Positions 36,497-49,660 of a DNA stretch of 64,000 nt are shown in pieces. The stretch is from Amblyornis subalaris. Its lineage: Eukaryota; Chordata; Aves; Passeriformes; Ptilonorhynchidae. Within the stretch, counting starts at the first letter, position 1. Each line of letters opens with the position of its first letter. The stretch lies in NCBI GenBank assembly GCA_018881555.1, contig JACAXG010000031.1:7003127-7067126 (forward strand), given 5' to 3'. A program made the position numbers and the translations under genes. The notes below the pieces were generated by a model that was not told where the DNA came from, searched no databases, and saw nothing but the letters and a program-made list of their open reading frames with translations.

Positions 36497-37609
36497 TGGA
36501 AAATGAACTTATGCTTACTGTCAACAAAATTGGAGCAGCTCCCTCCCTACTTTTGGCTCAGATCGANGTTAGATTGTCCTACATGAGATTAGGAACAAGC
36601 CATCTATACTTAGAAATGTTTTTTGTTATCTTGCTACCTAGTTTTTCATCCTTACATTTTTTAAGAACAGTTAGTCCCTGAAAACAACAATATACTTTTT
36701 ATTGGACATGAAACAAGATTCTGTGACCATATGTTAGGAGCCCAGTCCTGAGAGGCAGCAGATGATGACATGAAAAAGATTCCTGGTCAATGTGTGGGGC
36801 AGTGATGCCAGCAGGTTCAGGTCCTTTCTGACTCTCTCTCAAAATTGTTGGGGTTTCTAAATGAGATAATCTTTCTTGTCTGTAAAATGGGGAAATAGTA
36901 TAGACTTGGTCAAACCAAAGGTGGTCAAAATCCTTTTCTCTTTCAACAATGTTGAGTCAAACATCTGTTAGCAAGCTGGGGTGCATTGAGTTTCAAGTCT
37001 TCTTTTCTAGAAGCCTCTAAGGCAGCTTTTGACAGCCTTTTATGTCTCTCTTATGTGAATGAATGGAAAGTTCTCTGCATCCCATGTAATACAATGGGTC
37101 AGTCATTTTTAGTGCTACAGGAAGGCAAACCTCTATGTTGATCCCTTTAAAATACCAAGAAACTACCTGTACTGGTAAATCTAAGAAAATACATGAGCTA
37201 AGCGTACTTGTCATTGGACTGCATGAAGATACCTGGCACAAGTGCCTAAAACTGCTAAAATATCTGGGGTCTATAACAGAGGAAAAGATTTTTATAGAAA
37301 TTCACTTTGCAATTTATTATCAGAATAATACTCCTTTATGGCTGCAACTTTTGCAAGGTCTTGTGTCAAAAATGATAAATGGTCAAAATGCTGGTAGCAA
37401 TTTATGTTTGCTATTGAATTTTTTCTCAGCTAAACATCCACTTAAAGCATGTACTCCTGGTAGGNAACATTACGATTCAAAGGGTGAACTTTAAATTTCA
37501 GGATAATTTTTTGTTTTCTGGTAGAGAAAGGAACAGCTTGTGGTACCTTTAAAGAGATCGTTGCGGTAAAGCCAAGAAAGAAAAAAATAAAACAAAACAA
37601 AAACCCAGA
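36497..37609. other. Single-copy sequence
   Basis: No gene supported. The + frame 37135-37494 is open for 119 codons but has no domain or motif I can identify. Confidence 0.45.
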
Positions 37610-37707
37610 ACAGATTGCTCAGCCTGTGGCTGGACTGGTTCGAGCAATCTGTGCAAGATTTCTCCAGAGGAAAAATCTTGAGGCTTGTGCTGCTGTGAAA
37701 CACAGCA
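37610..37707. other. Three consecutive perfect hairpins
   Basis: Hairpin 1: ACAGATTGCTC (37610-37620) pairs with GAGCAATCTGT (37642-37652), 11 bp, 21-nt loop. Hairpin 2: CAAGATTT (37654-37661) pairs with AAATCTTG (37673-37680), 8 bp, 11-nt loop. Hairpin 3: TGCTGTG (37691-37697) pairs with CACAGCA (37701-37707), 7 bp, 3-nt loop. They lie end to end within 98 bp. This could reflect a structured RNA or be coincidence. No known RNA family is recognised. Confidence 0.6.
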
Positions 37708-40700
37708 TAGAATGGTGAACTGAAAATTGTTGAAGAAGCAGAACCTTTACTTACGACAAAAACCGATCCCAAAAAGTTCTGCTGTGCCTGCAATTCTCCT
37801 GTTCAGCCTGCATCCCTTTCTGNAGTGTTTTTCTGTTTGAAATGAGTATTCTGCTGGGCTGGAAGTGGAGTCTACAAAAATTTCGCNCCTGGGCCTGTTA
37901 TAGGAACAACCTGGTCATTTTTTAATTTAACTTCTAGTGTACCACAAAAAATTCCTCTATTTATGAAAACTACATGGTTCNCTTGGTTCATCTTGCAGTG
38001 CACAGTTGATTCCAGATGGAAATTCGATGCCAAGCAATACTACAATATCTTCCTGTTTTCATGCATGTTTATGCATGTTGTTTACTTCCATAATGCTAAT
38101 GCTGTCAGTATTCACTTGATCCCTTGCNCAAAAGTGAGGAATTTCTTTTCCTAGAGGAGAAACAGCTGGAATAAAAATAGTGGTTTGGATAAATTGTGTC
38201 TTCGCTTGATATGGAATTTTGAAATTTGTCTGGAATTTGTTGACAAAAAGGGGGGAAATGGCAATGAATGATGAAGGAATAATGTCTCAGTATGGCAGAG
38301 CCATGTCCTCTTTGCTGTCAAAGCTGTGAGTTGTTGGGAGAATCTGCCTGAGACAATCAACACTGGGCTCTCTGAGGGTACCACGATGGGNTAGCCTGGA
38401 TAAAGTGGAACCTGGATCAACATGGAAATGGAACACAGTCAATACATNACAGTCAGTACATCCCTCTTTAAAATAGTGGCAGGTAATTTCTGCAGGCACG
38501 AGGGCTGACTGAGCAGGAAGCTCGACCGTGGCTGTGCACCCAAGGCACATGCTCAGTGTTGTAAACACCACAGTGCTGGACTGTGGCTGCTGGTGTGGGA
38601 GGAAGATGAGGGCTTCTTTCATCTTCAGCCTAGAAGACCCACTTGCTGAGTACCAAGTGCTGTAGGGTAGAGCTTTCTCTGTTGGTTACATTCTCTCCTC
38701 CTGTTAGATGTGTGCTTAAAGCTGATTTCTCAGAGCTCTTCCACAGCATGGTAAAACTACTCCAAAATTACTGGTGGGGTCACCTCTATAACCAGCATGC
38801 GGGCACAGTGTGTTTCTGTTNGATAACACACCATAATATGAGCCAGACAGGATTTTTTGTTCTAAACACATCCTGGAACGGGGGGATTTTGTTGGTTTGG
38901 GGTTTTTTTTTATATTTTCTCCACACACACCTCTGAGCTAAACAAGATATTCAGATTCTTTAGAAGATGAACCAAATANACCTTTTTGTTGTGCCATTAA
39001 AAACATATGCATGATTTTGCCATTCAGTCTTCTAAAATTCAAGCTACGTACATGGCTTGTGAGCATGCACAAGGTGTATCACCTGTTGACAGCCTTACCC
39101 TCGAGTGCTTTAAGGCTATCTGGATCGTTGTTGTTCACTCTTTTCTCAGACTGTTTGAAGAAAATATCACTTTTATTTCAAATTAAAATGCCTGCAGATT
39201 AAATACTGTGAGCTTTTGAAAGACTTCCATAGGGATCTGTGCCATTTGCAGTAGATACTGTCAAAGGCAGTCAATGAGCAATGACAGCTATGTCATCTCA
39301 CATCTAATTGCCTGAAATACATTGCTCTCCCCTCACGGTGTTTGTGCATCTTTATGATTGAAACACATAAGGCTTAATGCATTGAGGGGAAGCCATTTCT
39401 CCTAACAATAAAGTATTACAATTCTGTATATTTGGAAAGCTGAACCAGTGGTGTCGGCCCAATTAGTTCTCTAAGGATATCTAGGAGAGAGTGGGAGCAG
39501 CACTCTTCTACTCTTGTGGGGTTGGTTAGTTTTTGTCTGTTAGTCAGAAACCTCTTTAAAGCACATACAGAAGTGAGGGTGAACTCTTTTACCCAAGCAT
39601 GACGTTTACTGCTTTTCAATCCTTGTCTCAGCTCCTAAGCAGTCACATTTCCCAAAATAATTCCCTCTGTCTCCTTCACTTCTCACGGCAACCCAAATTG
39701 CTACCCCTCATCCTGTAATGAGTGGCTGCTACTACTTCACTAGACCTTCACTAGGGCCTCAAATTCACGTCTGAGGCTGGAAGATTTTTAAGATAAACCT
39801 TTTTTTTTTAATTAGCTAAGCACAGAGCTGAAACTCTGGTCCAAACATCATCTCATATTTTGGTTCCAGCTATCTTTATTTTTTTCCTTTGGGTCTCCCA
39901 AATTCAATCGTTTCTTCTTATCCGTTTGGGATGCTACTGTAAAGGCCATATCCTCATCTGTTGCCTTGGCCATTTTACTCTTTTTTTTTAATTTTGTTTT
40001 TTACAATGCCTTTTTCTAGCACAACAGATGGATATGTTCACTTCTGTGGCCTTTTTTCCTTATGGTTCTACACTGTGAAGTCACCTCCTCAGCTGGGCCA
40101 GCCTCTCGGTTATATTCTGAGATAAGACCTTTTGTACACTCTGCAAATTATTCCCCTTGTTCTCCCTGAAAACATTTGTTAAAATTTGTTAAACCCTTTA
40201 AGTCCTTCCTTAAAATATCCTTTGGCATAATAATCGCAAAGTAGTTGACATCTCTCTGCATCCATCTGTTGTCTCTTATAATGAGGCTGTAAAATTCAGG
40301 GCTATTTTTCTTCTTGTTCACGCAATATTTCTTAAGTGAGCCTTGCCCATTCCAGTGACCTCTGAAGCACTGCAGCAGTGACTGTTGTCAGGGCCAGACA
40401 GGCTGTTGGTATCTGAAGGGGTTTCTCCCTGTGCATTATTATCACAGTCTTTGCCCTTAGCATCCCCTTTGTGTAACCTATTTTTAAGTGACATCAGGGG
40501 GATGTTCCCAGATGGTGAGAAGAATGTGTTTCCTTATGCCTTGCTGAAGTGTACTATACATAATATCCCTGTCAATCCAGAAAATACACCTCATAGATAA
40601 CCAGCTGTTCTTCATTCTGAGAACAACAGGCTGAGATTTGCTGTTGGCAGTATCAAATCTCATCGTTAACTCTATGAGGCACAGTCTTGTCTGCTTTCTG

Positions 40701-42904
40701 CATTTCACTGTGAGTCCTCAGAAGGAAGAGAAGGAAGTAGTGTGGGTTTGGTGGAGATTCATCATTTTGTAAACAAACCCGCCAGTTTTTAGGTTTATTT
40801 AGCAGCAATTGTGCCCTTTTAATGCTGAGCAGGCATTTAGCAGTTGCAGGTGACACTGAAATCAAGGTGTTTACACAGCAGCAGTGATCCTCTCAGATTC
40901 AGACAACAGTATGGCACGAGAACTGCTGACATTTTTCTCTAAAATGTGACAACAGTGCCATCCATTTGTACAGTATGATCAAAGGCCTTTTCCTAGCAAG
41001 AGCTACATCTGCATCTTTTCATTAATTCCCTAATAACAGCACACACTCAAGGGAGTATGAACAATACACTTCCTCTGAGGCATTCTGAGGAAATCAGATT
41101 TACTCAGTAGGTGTGGGGCAACCAGGCTGTACATGCCCTGGTGTCCAGACCATGTCCCTCAGTGGTGCACAGTACACAGACAGTGGTTCCTATATCATTG
41201 CAGCAAAGAAGTCATAATGAATTGCAAGTGAACCGAAACTAATTTGTTAAGACCTATTTCTGCAGCTTATTGTGTCATAGTTCTTACAAGAAAAGAAATC
41301 AAGTCTTAGACTGAAGTCTAAAATAAATGAGGTGTGGTTGCATCATTCATGGTGTTTGTGCTTTGTTATCTCAAGGTGACATTTCCCACAGGCACAACAC
41401 AGTGGCTGATTTGGGGCAAAGTGACAGCATCGACACAGAGTAAAGGCAGTCCTAATTCTCTTTTCCCTTGCTTTCCTCTAGTCATAGATCCTTCATGTAT
41501 ATCACTGTACCAAATTTTTCCATCTTCTCCCTCTCCTGTTTTTGTTTCCTCCTCCATCATCTTTCATAGTGGAGTGCAGCCCATTGCATACAGGCTGGAG
41601 AGTTCTTGGAAAGTATTTCTGGATTTCCAGTCTGGGAATCTGCCTCATTCCGTAAAGACAGATCCCACTCAGGCAGAGGGTGTATTACTAGCCGGGAAAC
41701 CAACATCTGTATTATCAGGATAAAAGTAAGAACTCTTCTTCTCTTGGCTAAACTTGAAAAGCTAGGCTGAACTCTGATTCCTTCGAAGACAGGGCATCTT
41801 TTTCCATCTTCATCCACTGATTTTAGCAGCATACACTAAATTGTTAGAATGGTTTCAGAGATACCTTTCTGCTCTGCTATTTCTTGTCATTATTAGATTT
41901 ACGTAGCTGTTGGGTGTGTATTATTTTCTAAGACTGAGAAGACTAATATCATCAGCCATAATTCCATGGGTTTCTCCTGAAGCCATTACCATAATTAAGA
42001 TAATGACATTTAAAGCGAGTGTTTATTTCATTCTACTTTGTGTGGCAAAATATAATTAAATGTTTGGCTGCATATGTATATGGTTGAAAAGGATTTTAGA
42101 GGCTGAATAAAGTCTGAATAAAGCAGTAGTTTAACTCTTAGAGTGAATCTGGAACTTAAAGCAAGTGTGCCAGGAGCACACCATGAAATCTGCTGATAGA
42201 GAGTGGGAAGACTCTCTTAGTTTGCCTCCACTTCAGGAATTCTTTGTTCAGAGTGGCAACTGTACCTGTAAATTTACAACATTTCCCCAAGTCTTGTGCT
42301 AACTGTGCCAAGTTAATCTCATAAATACTTATCTGCCTTACATTTGAAGCTAAATAAAGATCAGTTTCCTAGCACACTCTGCAGTGCAATGTGGGCTCTT
42401 CCCTCTCTGTAGAAGCTTGTTTATGTGGCCCACATAGACACTTGAAGCCTGAGATCGCAAGCAGNGAAGCAGATTGCAAGTGAAGGAATTTAGGTGGCTA
42501 CCGTGTGGCTCTAATCCTTCATTTTTTTATTTGAAACAGCAAGTTTTGCAAGTATTGATATGGTGAAAGTTGTGTGAAGAATAAGTTGATTTCATGCTTC
42601 ATGCTGACATTTTAGGCTTCGCTTGATGCCATTTGTCTTTTTTTTTTAGACAGAATTTCTCTATTTTTTGAATGTTAGCCAAGGGTATGACACAACCTGA
42701 CTAGATGAAATGCACCTTTTATGCATCTCACTCGGCATTTAAAAAAAAACCCCAGAGAGAGTGGAGGAAGGGACACCCTATCTACTAAGTGACAACACTG
42801 AGTAATATGCGGGTCAGAGATCATGAGAAGAGGAAAAAATATTTAAGCTTAAGTATGTCAACTTTTTTCAAAACCAGTTGAGGGCTGATTTAGATTTAAG
42901 TCGA
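37708..42904. other. Single-copy sequence
   Basis: No gene supported. Minor features are a 14-bp tandem pair at 38435-38462 and T-rich runs near 38905, 39800 and 39980. Open frames up to 129 codons (41334-41723) are unrecognised and overlapped by frames on the other strand. Confidence 0.45.
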
Positions 42905-42941
42905 TGTGTGTCGCACACAGTACTGAGCTTTGAGCTCAGTA
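42905..42941. other. Two adjacent perfect hairpins
   Basis: TGTGTG-TCG-CACACA at 42905-42919 is followed one base later by TACTGAGCT-TTG-AGCTCAGTA at 42921-42941. Both are perfect with 3-nt loops. They end 16 bp before the CR1 fragment at 42958. Confidence 0.8.
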
Positions 42942-42957
42942 TTAGTAAAATGTTTTA

Positions 42958-43095
42958 TCATAGAATCACGGGATCGTTTCGGTTGGAAGGACCTTAAAGA
43001 TCACCTCATTACAACCCCCTTGCCATGCTTAGGGACACCTTCCACTAGACCAGGTTGCTCAGAGCCCCATCCAACCTCGCCTTGAACACTTGAAC
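42958..43095 (-). mobile_element. CR1 LINE 3' fragment
   Basis: Reverse-complement CR1: TCATAGAATCACGGGATCG, GGTTGGAAGGACCTTAAAGA, 'GACACCTTCCACTAGACCAG', 'GTTGCTCAGAGCCCCATCCA' and 'CCTCGCCTTGAACACTT', stopping near 43095. GGGCAGG is replaced by GCTTAGG. Confidence 0.94.
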
Positions 43096-46000
43096 AGTAG
43101 TTTAAACTATTATATCTTTGAGGAAACTATTTCTTTGTTGGCATACTCCCTGGAACTCTCATCCTAACGTGCTTTCTCAGCCAAGTCGTGGAGAAGGCCT
43201 CTGTTTTCCAACCATTTTAGCACACACTGCATCCCTCATCCATTTCACCTTTCGAGATACTTCCTTTCTGAATACTTCCATCAGCATGAAAAATGGTTTC
43301 TCCATTTTCTGTCAGTCAATGATCCCTGAAAATATTTATCCTTCCCTCTATTAGCACAGTGTGCTGGACTACATCCGTTTCAATGGAATAACTCTGAAAG
43401 TCAATTTTTGTATCAGCATTGCTCTCAGAGTTCCTAGTGAAAGCCTTCTTCTATCATATTTTTTATACCATTTTTCTGTGTCTTTGGAACTTTCTTTTCA
43501 CCTGTTAGTCTAGTTTACTTAGGCTTTACTGTCTAGTTTACCTAGGTGAGACACTTAATTCTTTTTTACAAATCCCAACATGAAAGCTCCTCACCTCACT
43601 AATCACCTTCTGTGCATGAAACGATCTAAAATCTAACTGGCATGAGCATCTGAAAGAGATACTGTGCTCATGTGTACACACTGTAGATAGAGACACAGGA
43701 GCTAGCAGTGAGATCTGGCAAACTCTCATGGTATATTTTCAAAGGAGGTTGGTCATTTTAACCATATTCTGTTTCGTTCTCAACTTGGTTTACTCTTAAA
43801 TCTTTCTGTGGTTTTCATTTGTTCTCAGTTCAAAGCCTGCTCTTAAACTGAAATCTTATTCCCATTGAATTTTATAACAAATTTGCTGGTTTCAGTGAAA
43901 CTGGTTTTATTTCCTGTGTTTAGTTGTACTACAGTACAGCAGTGTGCCAAATTTGGCAAAATATAGAGAAATTAAAACAAAGGGAAAACTAGTCCATGTA
44001 TATGATTTATCTGGATAATGGACATGCCTCCCACCTGAATATAGTTATATAATTAAAATTACTAAATTTGGTACAATTAAGATTTTTTTAATTAGAACTA
44101 TGAAGAGACTTGTCTTAAAAAGCTGTTTCCAGCCTTGAATTTTGCTGTATTTGAGGTTTTCCTTCTACTGAAGTCCAAGATGAAGTTTCATTGAAAAACT
44201 GNAAAGGGGTACAAAAAGGACTGTACAGTCTTGTGGTAGGGAGAGGCATGTTCAACTGTAATGTGTGTGTGAATGAGGTTGTTCTCCAGAGGCCAAGCAT
44301 GAGGGTACTGCTGTTACCACCACATGAAGCAAGTGTCCTTTAGCTCTGGTGATGAACAGACAAATGTTTTAGAGATAAAAGGTAAAGAATCTAGTTCTGG
44401 TGACTTCGTTAGAGGTTGCATTTCCATATGAGCTTTGTCCTAGCTACATATTTCTTCAAAAAGAAATACTGCCATCACAATTTCTAACATTCCAAATAAG
44501 CTGGAAGGCTAGAAAAGTATTTTAAAGAAAAGAAATCAAGAGTGCTGTAACATTTTAAAAACATTTTGTTAAATGTTTTAACAGATTCATGAGCATTTGC
44601 CTGTCTGTTTGGATACTTAAAATCATGAAGCATCAGAACTTGTACTCGTTTGTTAAGCTGTTTGTCTTCAAAAGTAACACTTCTTTTTTCTGAGACCTTT
44701 ACGTCTCACGAGGACTGTGCAGGTTACTGGAACTGGCTATATAAGTATTTTAGATTGCTTTGTAAAAAGTATGATCTTTGTAGTGTAAAGGAAAGAGAGT
44801 TTCAGCTGTCATGCTATTTGCTCTGTATATGAAGATATTTAAAACGTCACACACAAGGATATATGTTTACTATGAGATTCCTCTGAGAATCATTCTTGAC
44901 TGTGGTAATGTACAGGTTTTAGAAGAGAAATTACTTTGAAGTATCAGGTATCTAAGATTGAAATGGGTCCTTTTGTGGAAAGAGCTGTCTAGGAAATTCA
45001 GTGCTGGTGGTGTTTTTGAAAATATGTTGAATTCAGTAGACCCTAATAGCGGCAAATTATTTTTCAGTCCCCGTGTTTTAGAGTTCTGTTACTCTCGCTT
45101 TCCACCACTTTCTTCCTTTGATTTACAGGCTTTGTGTGTAAGATTCAGTACATTTGGGCAGATGTAAGCAGCTGGAAGCAATAGAGTTAGAGCACTTTGA
45201 AAGACTGAATTTTCACAAGTGGTTTGGGGTTTAGATGCTGGGAGTCATTATCTGGTGCTTCAGAATAACATTTAGAGAACTTGCTCTCATGGCAGAGATT
45301 TGAAAGAGCTTATTCATGGGTTGTATTTCACTTCTAAAAAGTTGAATAAAATTACGTTGCATTATGTTTTTAAATGAAGAAATCTGATTGAGCCATGCAG
45401 ACACATTTTAGAAGAACATATATTCTAATGGTACAAATCACTACTTTTATTCCATGTATTCAGAAAAACATATGCTCCCAGAAGCTTTGGAGAAAACCTT
45501 TTTTTTTGCAAGCTATATATAGTATAGTGAATGTTTCCTTTAAACTCAAGCCAACATCCCATGTAAACATGATAAAGTTAGCTATGACAATTTTATGGGG
45601 GAGCAAGAATTTGTGGTCTTATATTGTGCTTTTTTTTCTTCGTTGCTGTGTTTCTTTCATGAATGTCCTTTCTGTCTCTGGAGGTTGCTTTCATTACTTG
45701 TTATACAAGTTTCCCTTGTTTTATCCATACCTCTCTGTGATTTCACATCCTCCACTAATTTTAGATTTGCTTTCAATGGGATTTTTGCAATACTGACAAA
45801 ATTTTGAGGGGCANCTATTTATAAGCAACACAGGGCATTGTTTGCTCATATTGTGTCCTCCTGTTTATGGCATGTCAGATGGAGTGCTCTTTTCCTCGCC
45901 AACAACATAGACAATGGAGCCACCATAAAGCAGTGTAACAGTCCCAGATCGTTTCAGTGGATGTGTGTTTGCTGTAATTGCCATTCCAGCTACAGTGCAC

Positions 46001-46349
46001 CCATTCCTGCAACAAATTTTTCCATAGACGTGGGCACTGTGTGTTATCCTTTCCTTAGCTATTTCACTGCTACTTCAGCAGCANGGTAAATTTTCCCACA
46101 TCTGTCTATTCCTGCTCATCCGGCAATATAGGAGAGGAGTGCCATACCAATTATTCATGGTCTTTGGATAGTGTTGTACACTGTCACTTTCAAACAGAAA
46201 ACATGGATGCGTGTGACCTATAAAGGTACGTGAGAGCGGGTGCTGCATCCCTGCCTTCTGCAGAGCCCAGGTAGCACAGAACTGACACCTTCATCCATCA
46301 AGCTTTCATTTCTATATGTCTTTACATTCCTTTAACTAAACTAAAAGGC
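43096..46349. other. Single-copy sequence
   Basis: No gene supported. A two-copy repeat lies at 43508-43546 (15 of 16 bases identical, 23-bp period). The + frame at 45395-45796 (133 codons) is hydrophobic and T-rich with no identifiable family. Confidence 0.45.
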
Positions 46350-46633
46350 TTGAGAGGGACTTTTTACAAGGGCATGTAGCAATAGGACAAGAGGGAGTGG
46401 CTCTAAGTTGAAGGAGGGAAGGTTTACATTAGGTGTCGGGAAGAAATTCTTTACTCTAAGGGTGGTGAGGCCCTGGCACAGGTTGCCCAGAGAAGCTGTG
46501 GATGTCCCATCCCTGGAAGCCAGGCTGGATGAGACTGACCAGACTGGTCTGGTAGAAGGTTTCCCTGCCCATGGCAGGGACATTGGAACTACATGAGCTT
46601 TAAAGTCTCTTCCAACCCAATCCATTCTATGAT
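46350..46633 (+). mobile_element. CR1 LINE 3' fragment
   Basis: Plus-strand CR1 in order: 'GGGACTTTTTACAAGGGCAT', 'GCAATAGGACAAGAGGGAGT', 'AAGGAGGGAAGGTTTACATT', 'GAAGAAATTCTTTACTCTAA', 'CACAGGTTGCCCAGAGAAGC', 'CCTGCCCATGGCAGGGACAT' and the terminal 'CCATTCTATGATATAAG'. It holds the end of the reverse-transcriptase frame plus the 3' UTR. Open frames on both strands are element shadows. Confidence 0.96.
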
Positions 46634-49455
46634 ATAAGAAAACCTTAAAATANTTTCAGCCACTCCTCTCTCAGAATGAACCAGAAATGACAGTTTTGGC
46701 CTCCTTTAGAATGGGCATGACCAGAACATCACCTTTTTTAAGAATATGATCCTACAGAGTAACATCTGTGGGGAGCNGGAACCTGACAGGTTGTCTGTGC
46801 TGGATTTACAGAACAAATAGCAAAACACTACTGCAGACAAAACTGAAAAGACTGGGATAAGGCTGTAGGGGATACAGGGAAGTCTGGAATTCTTCAAAAG
46901 AAGAGGTGAAATATCATAAGATCTACTTCTAGTAACAATATGCATGGTCTTAGTAGAGCTGTAGCTGTGTAGGTGTTCATATTTGTAATTTTAGTGGCAG
47001 TGTGTGTTCAGGATCAGTTCTTTCCTCTCTTGCTTAAAAAGATAAGATATCCAGGTAGACTTTTCAGTCTGTTTTCAACTAATTTTTCTCCTTTTTTAAA
47101 AGCACGAGGCTTTGAGTGTGTCTGAAAAGGTGATTTTAGAAAGATTATAACATCCACGCTGCTTTTGTTAAATAAGAAAACATAGTTATTCACATTAGAA
47201 TGTCTATTGCATGGAGGTGATTTGAAACACACCTTTAACAGAAGTTGCATTTAAATGATACCATTTACATGTGGTTTCAAAATAATATTAAGATAAATCT
47301 TCTCTATATAGACTGGATACTCTCTGGGGTAATTTCTAGCAAATTTTGCTGATGATTTATATAGTTGATATAGTCTACCTAGGGAAATAAAAAATGTGAA
47401 GTAAAAGTTGGAATCAGCAGCTGAAATGGCCTCATTTCCTGCCAGACAATTTGCCTTTGGTTTGTATTGAAGTTGATGTCAGTCTGGAAGAAAATAATGC
47501 TCTGGTTTTACATTGCAGTTCTTTAAAAATAATTACCCTTAACTTCTATTCTGTTCAACTCTACTATCCGAGTTTAAAAGAAATTGAGGTCAAAAGGCCC
47601 ATAAATAACCATCTGGTCAGTAACAATGCAGGAGACTGATAGTATTGGTATTTTCTACAAAATTTCAGGTGCCAGCTGTCACTTGACATTTGCCTACTCC
47701 ACTTCCACAAACAAATTCATCAGGAATGTTTTGATTTTCAGAATATTTTAAATTTTGCATTTGGAGTATGAAAGGAGAAAGACNTTTTTCTTTTTAAAGG
47801 GGAAAAAGAGGAAAATAGAGTAATAATATCTGTATCTTGATCTTTTTTCTGCTCAGTGCTTTCACTCCAGAAAATATGTTAGTTTTGTTTTCTGCATGCC
47901 CAGATTTAAGTGCATTTGCAAGTCACAAGAGGTCTTGCTGACAATGAAATTCTGTGCCAGATGTCGTTTCTTTTTGGTGCTTCATATTACCATGCTGAAA
48001 GAAAAAGAAAGCCCAAGTTGCTCAAGTAACAGATGTTTCTACCCATACCCACGGTCCATTTACCAGTGTTGCACTAGACATTTTTCTCTTCCAGGGACCA
48101 GTCAATCTGAATTTTCTGATTCCANATTCTTAGCATCAGAAGGAAAATGTTCGTAACAAACAGAGCTTTTGACTTACAGACTGTGAAATTCCTTCCTGAA
48201 AGAATGAATGACTCATTTTACTGGTCGGCTTATAAGAGCTCTGTAGGTGACATTATTTGGACTGATGCAATGCCACCCAGCAGATTGTAAAATCCTTCCA
48301 ACTTGTGGGGTAGCACATGGGAACAAGTCCATTTTGGGTCCTGGGGAGGCAGTAGAATACTGTTTAGTGGAAAGATTTGAATGCAGATTGCAGTGTGCAG
48401 TGTATTCTAGAAACAAGTCAGGGTTTGGTGGCCTCAAGATGTGGTTACAGATGATCATTTCCATGGGTGAGTCATCACCACTTTGACTATCAACACATTC
48501 AGCTGCTGCTGCTGCCAAATTACCTGAAGGTTTTTGGCCATTTGAAATGCTTTCTTCCCACTAATGAAATTGTGTTCAGGGGAGGTACCATTATTTGCAT
48601 GCCCAGTTCGCCCTCTCTTATACAAGCAATTAATTGGGTCCCTGGTAGACTTTCATCTTGGTCCAGTGTAACTGCTGTTATGTTGGAATTGTGGGTTTAT
48701 TTGCAAAGACTTCAGTGCAGGGTTATGCCAAAATGGGTAAAATCAAAGTTCAAAATTCTGCATTTTTTCTGCATTATCAGTCATAATTTTATATGTATAA
48801 AAAGAGCATAGGTACAAATATAAATACATATATTGAAGCCCTTTTTTTTTTTTACGTAAAATAGTCCTATTTCAGGACATTTTGGAAAAGCAGTTCTCAC
48901 TTTGTGCTGAAGATTGTTTCCACTCTGAGCTAGATATTGATAACTGCTTGGTCAATACAGGTTAAGAGGCCAAAGTTGACAAAAAGGATAGTAATCACTT
49001 CATTCACAGCGGCGCCATTGGGTACAGAAGCCATGTGCTCTAGGCCAGACTAGATTGTGGGCTATTACACAGAGGACAGAAATTCTGATGCTTTCTTAAA
49101 TCTGCTTCATAAAAAATGAGATAGATCATGAACAAGGACAGATAGTCAATTTTGTTGTAGGAATGAATGATTCTTGAGAAGAGTGTTAGTATATTTTACA
49201 AATATAATTATAAAGTGCTCCCACACAGTTGTTCTCTTTCATACGTATGTAAATCAGAATTCAGAACTGTACAAATAAAATATTTCTAATATCAAGGTTA
49301 ATGACAAAACAGCATGTAGCCAAATTGAGCTGGTGTTGCTTGCTTCGAGGTTCTCTTAAATCTCTCTGGGCAGGGGAAGGCAAACAAGCCACCCAAACTT
49401 CAAACACTATTAGCACCAACATTCAATACCAGCAGACATTGACTTATACAATTGG
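46634..49455. other. Single-copy sequence
   Basis: No gene or recognised repeat. Open frames up to 114 codons occur near 48213-48811 on both strands without identifiable domains. Confidence 0.45.
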
Positions 49456-49660
49456 ATGGGCTCACTAGAAGTTAAGCTCAGCTGTTNCCAATTAGGATGC
49501 GCTAATTTGCATAGGCAACTTGATTGTGTGGCATCCTTGCAGACTGCGGTAGGATTGCTATGGGAGGAGGCAACAAGTGAACCTTGCTGCCCTGTCAGAT
49601 GTGTTCAGCTGATCCCAAAGTCAGCTGATCAAAAGTGCCTTTGGCATCTGTAGCTGGCGG
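49456..49660. promoter_or_regulatory. Candidate enhancer-like site cluster
   Basis: Within about 200 bp there is CCAATTAGG (49488-49496), a perfect POU octamer ATTTGCAT (49505-49512) next to TAAT, and two identical TCAGCTGATC 10-mers at 49605-49614 and 49621-49630, each holding the E-box CAGCTG. Known biology: these motifs bind POU/homeodomain and bHLH factors. That they act together here is inference, and short motifs occur by chance. Confidence 0.3.
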
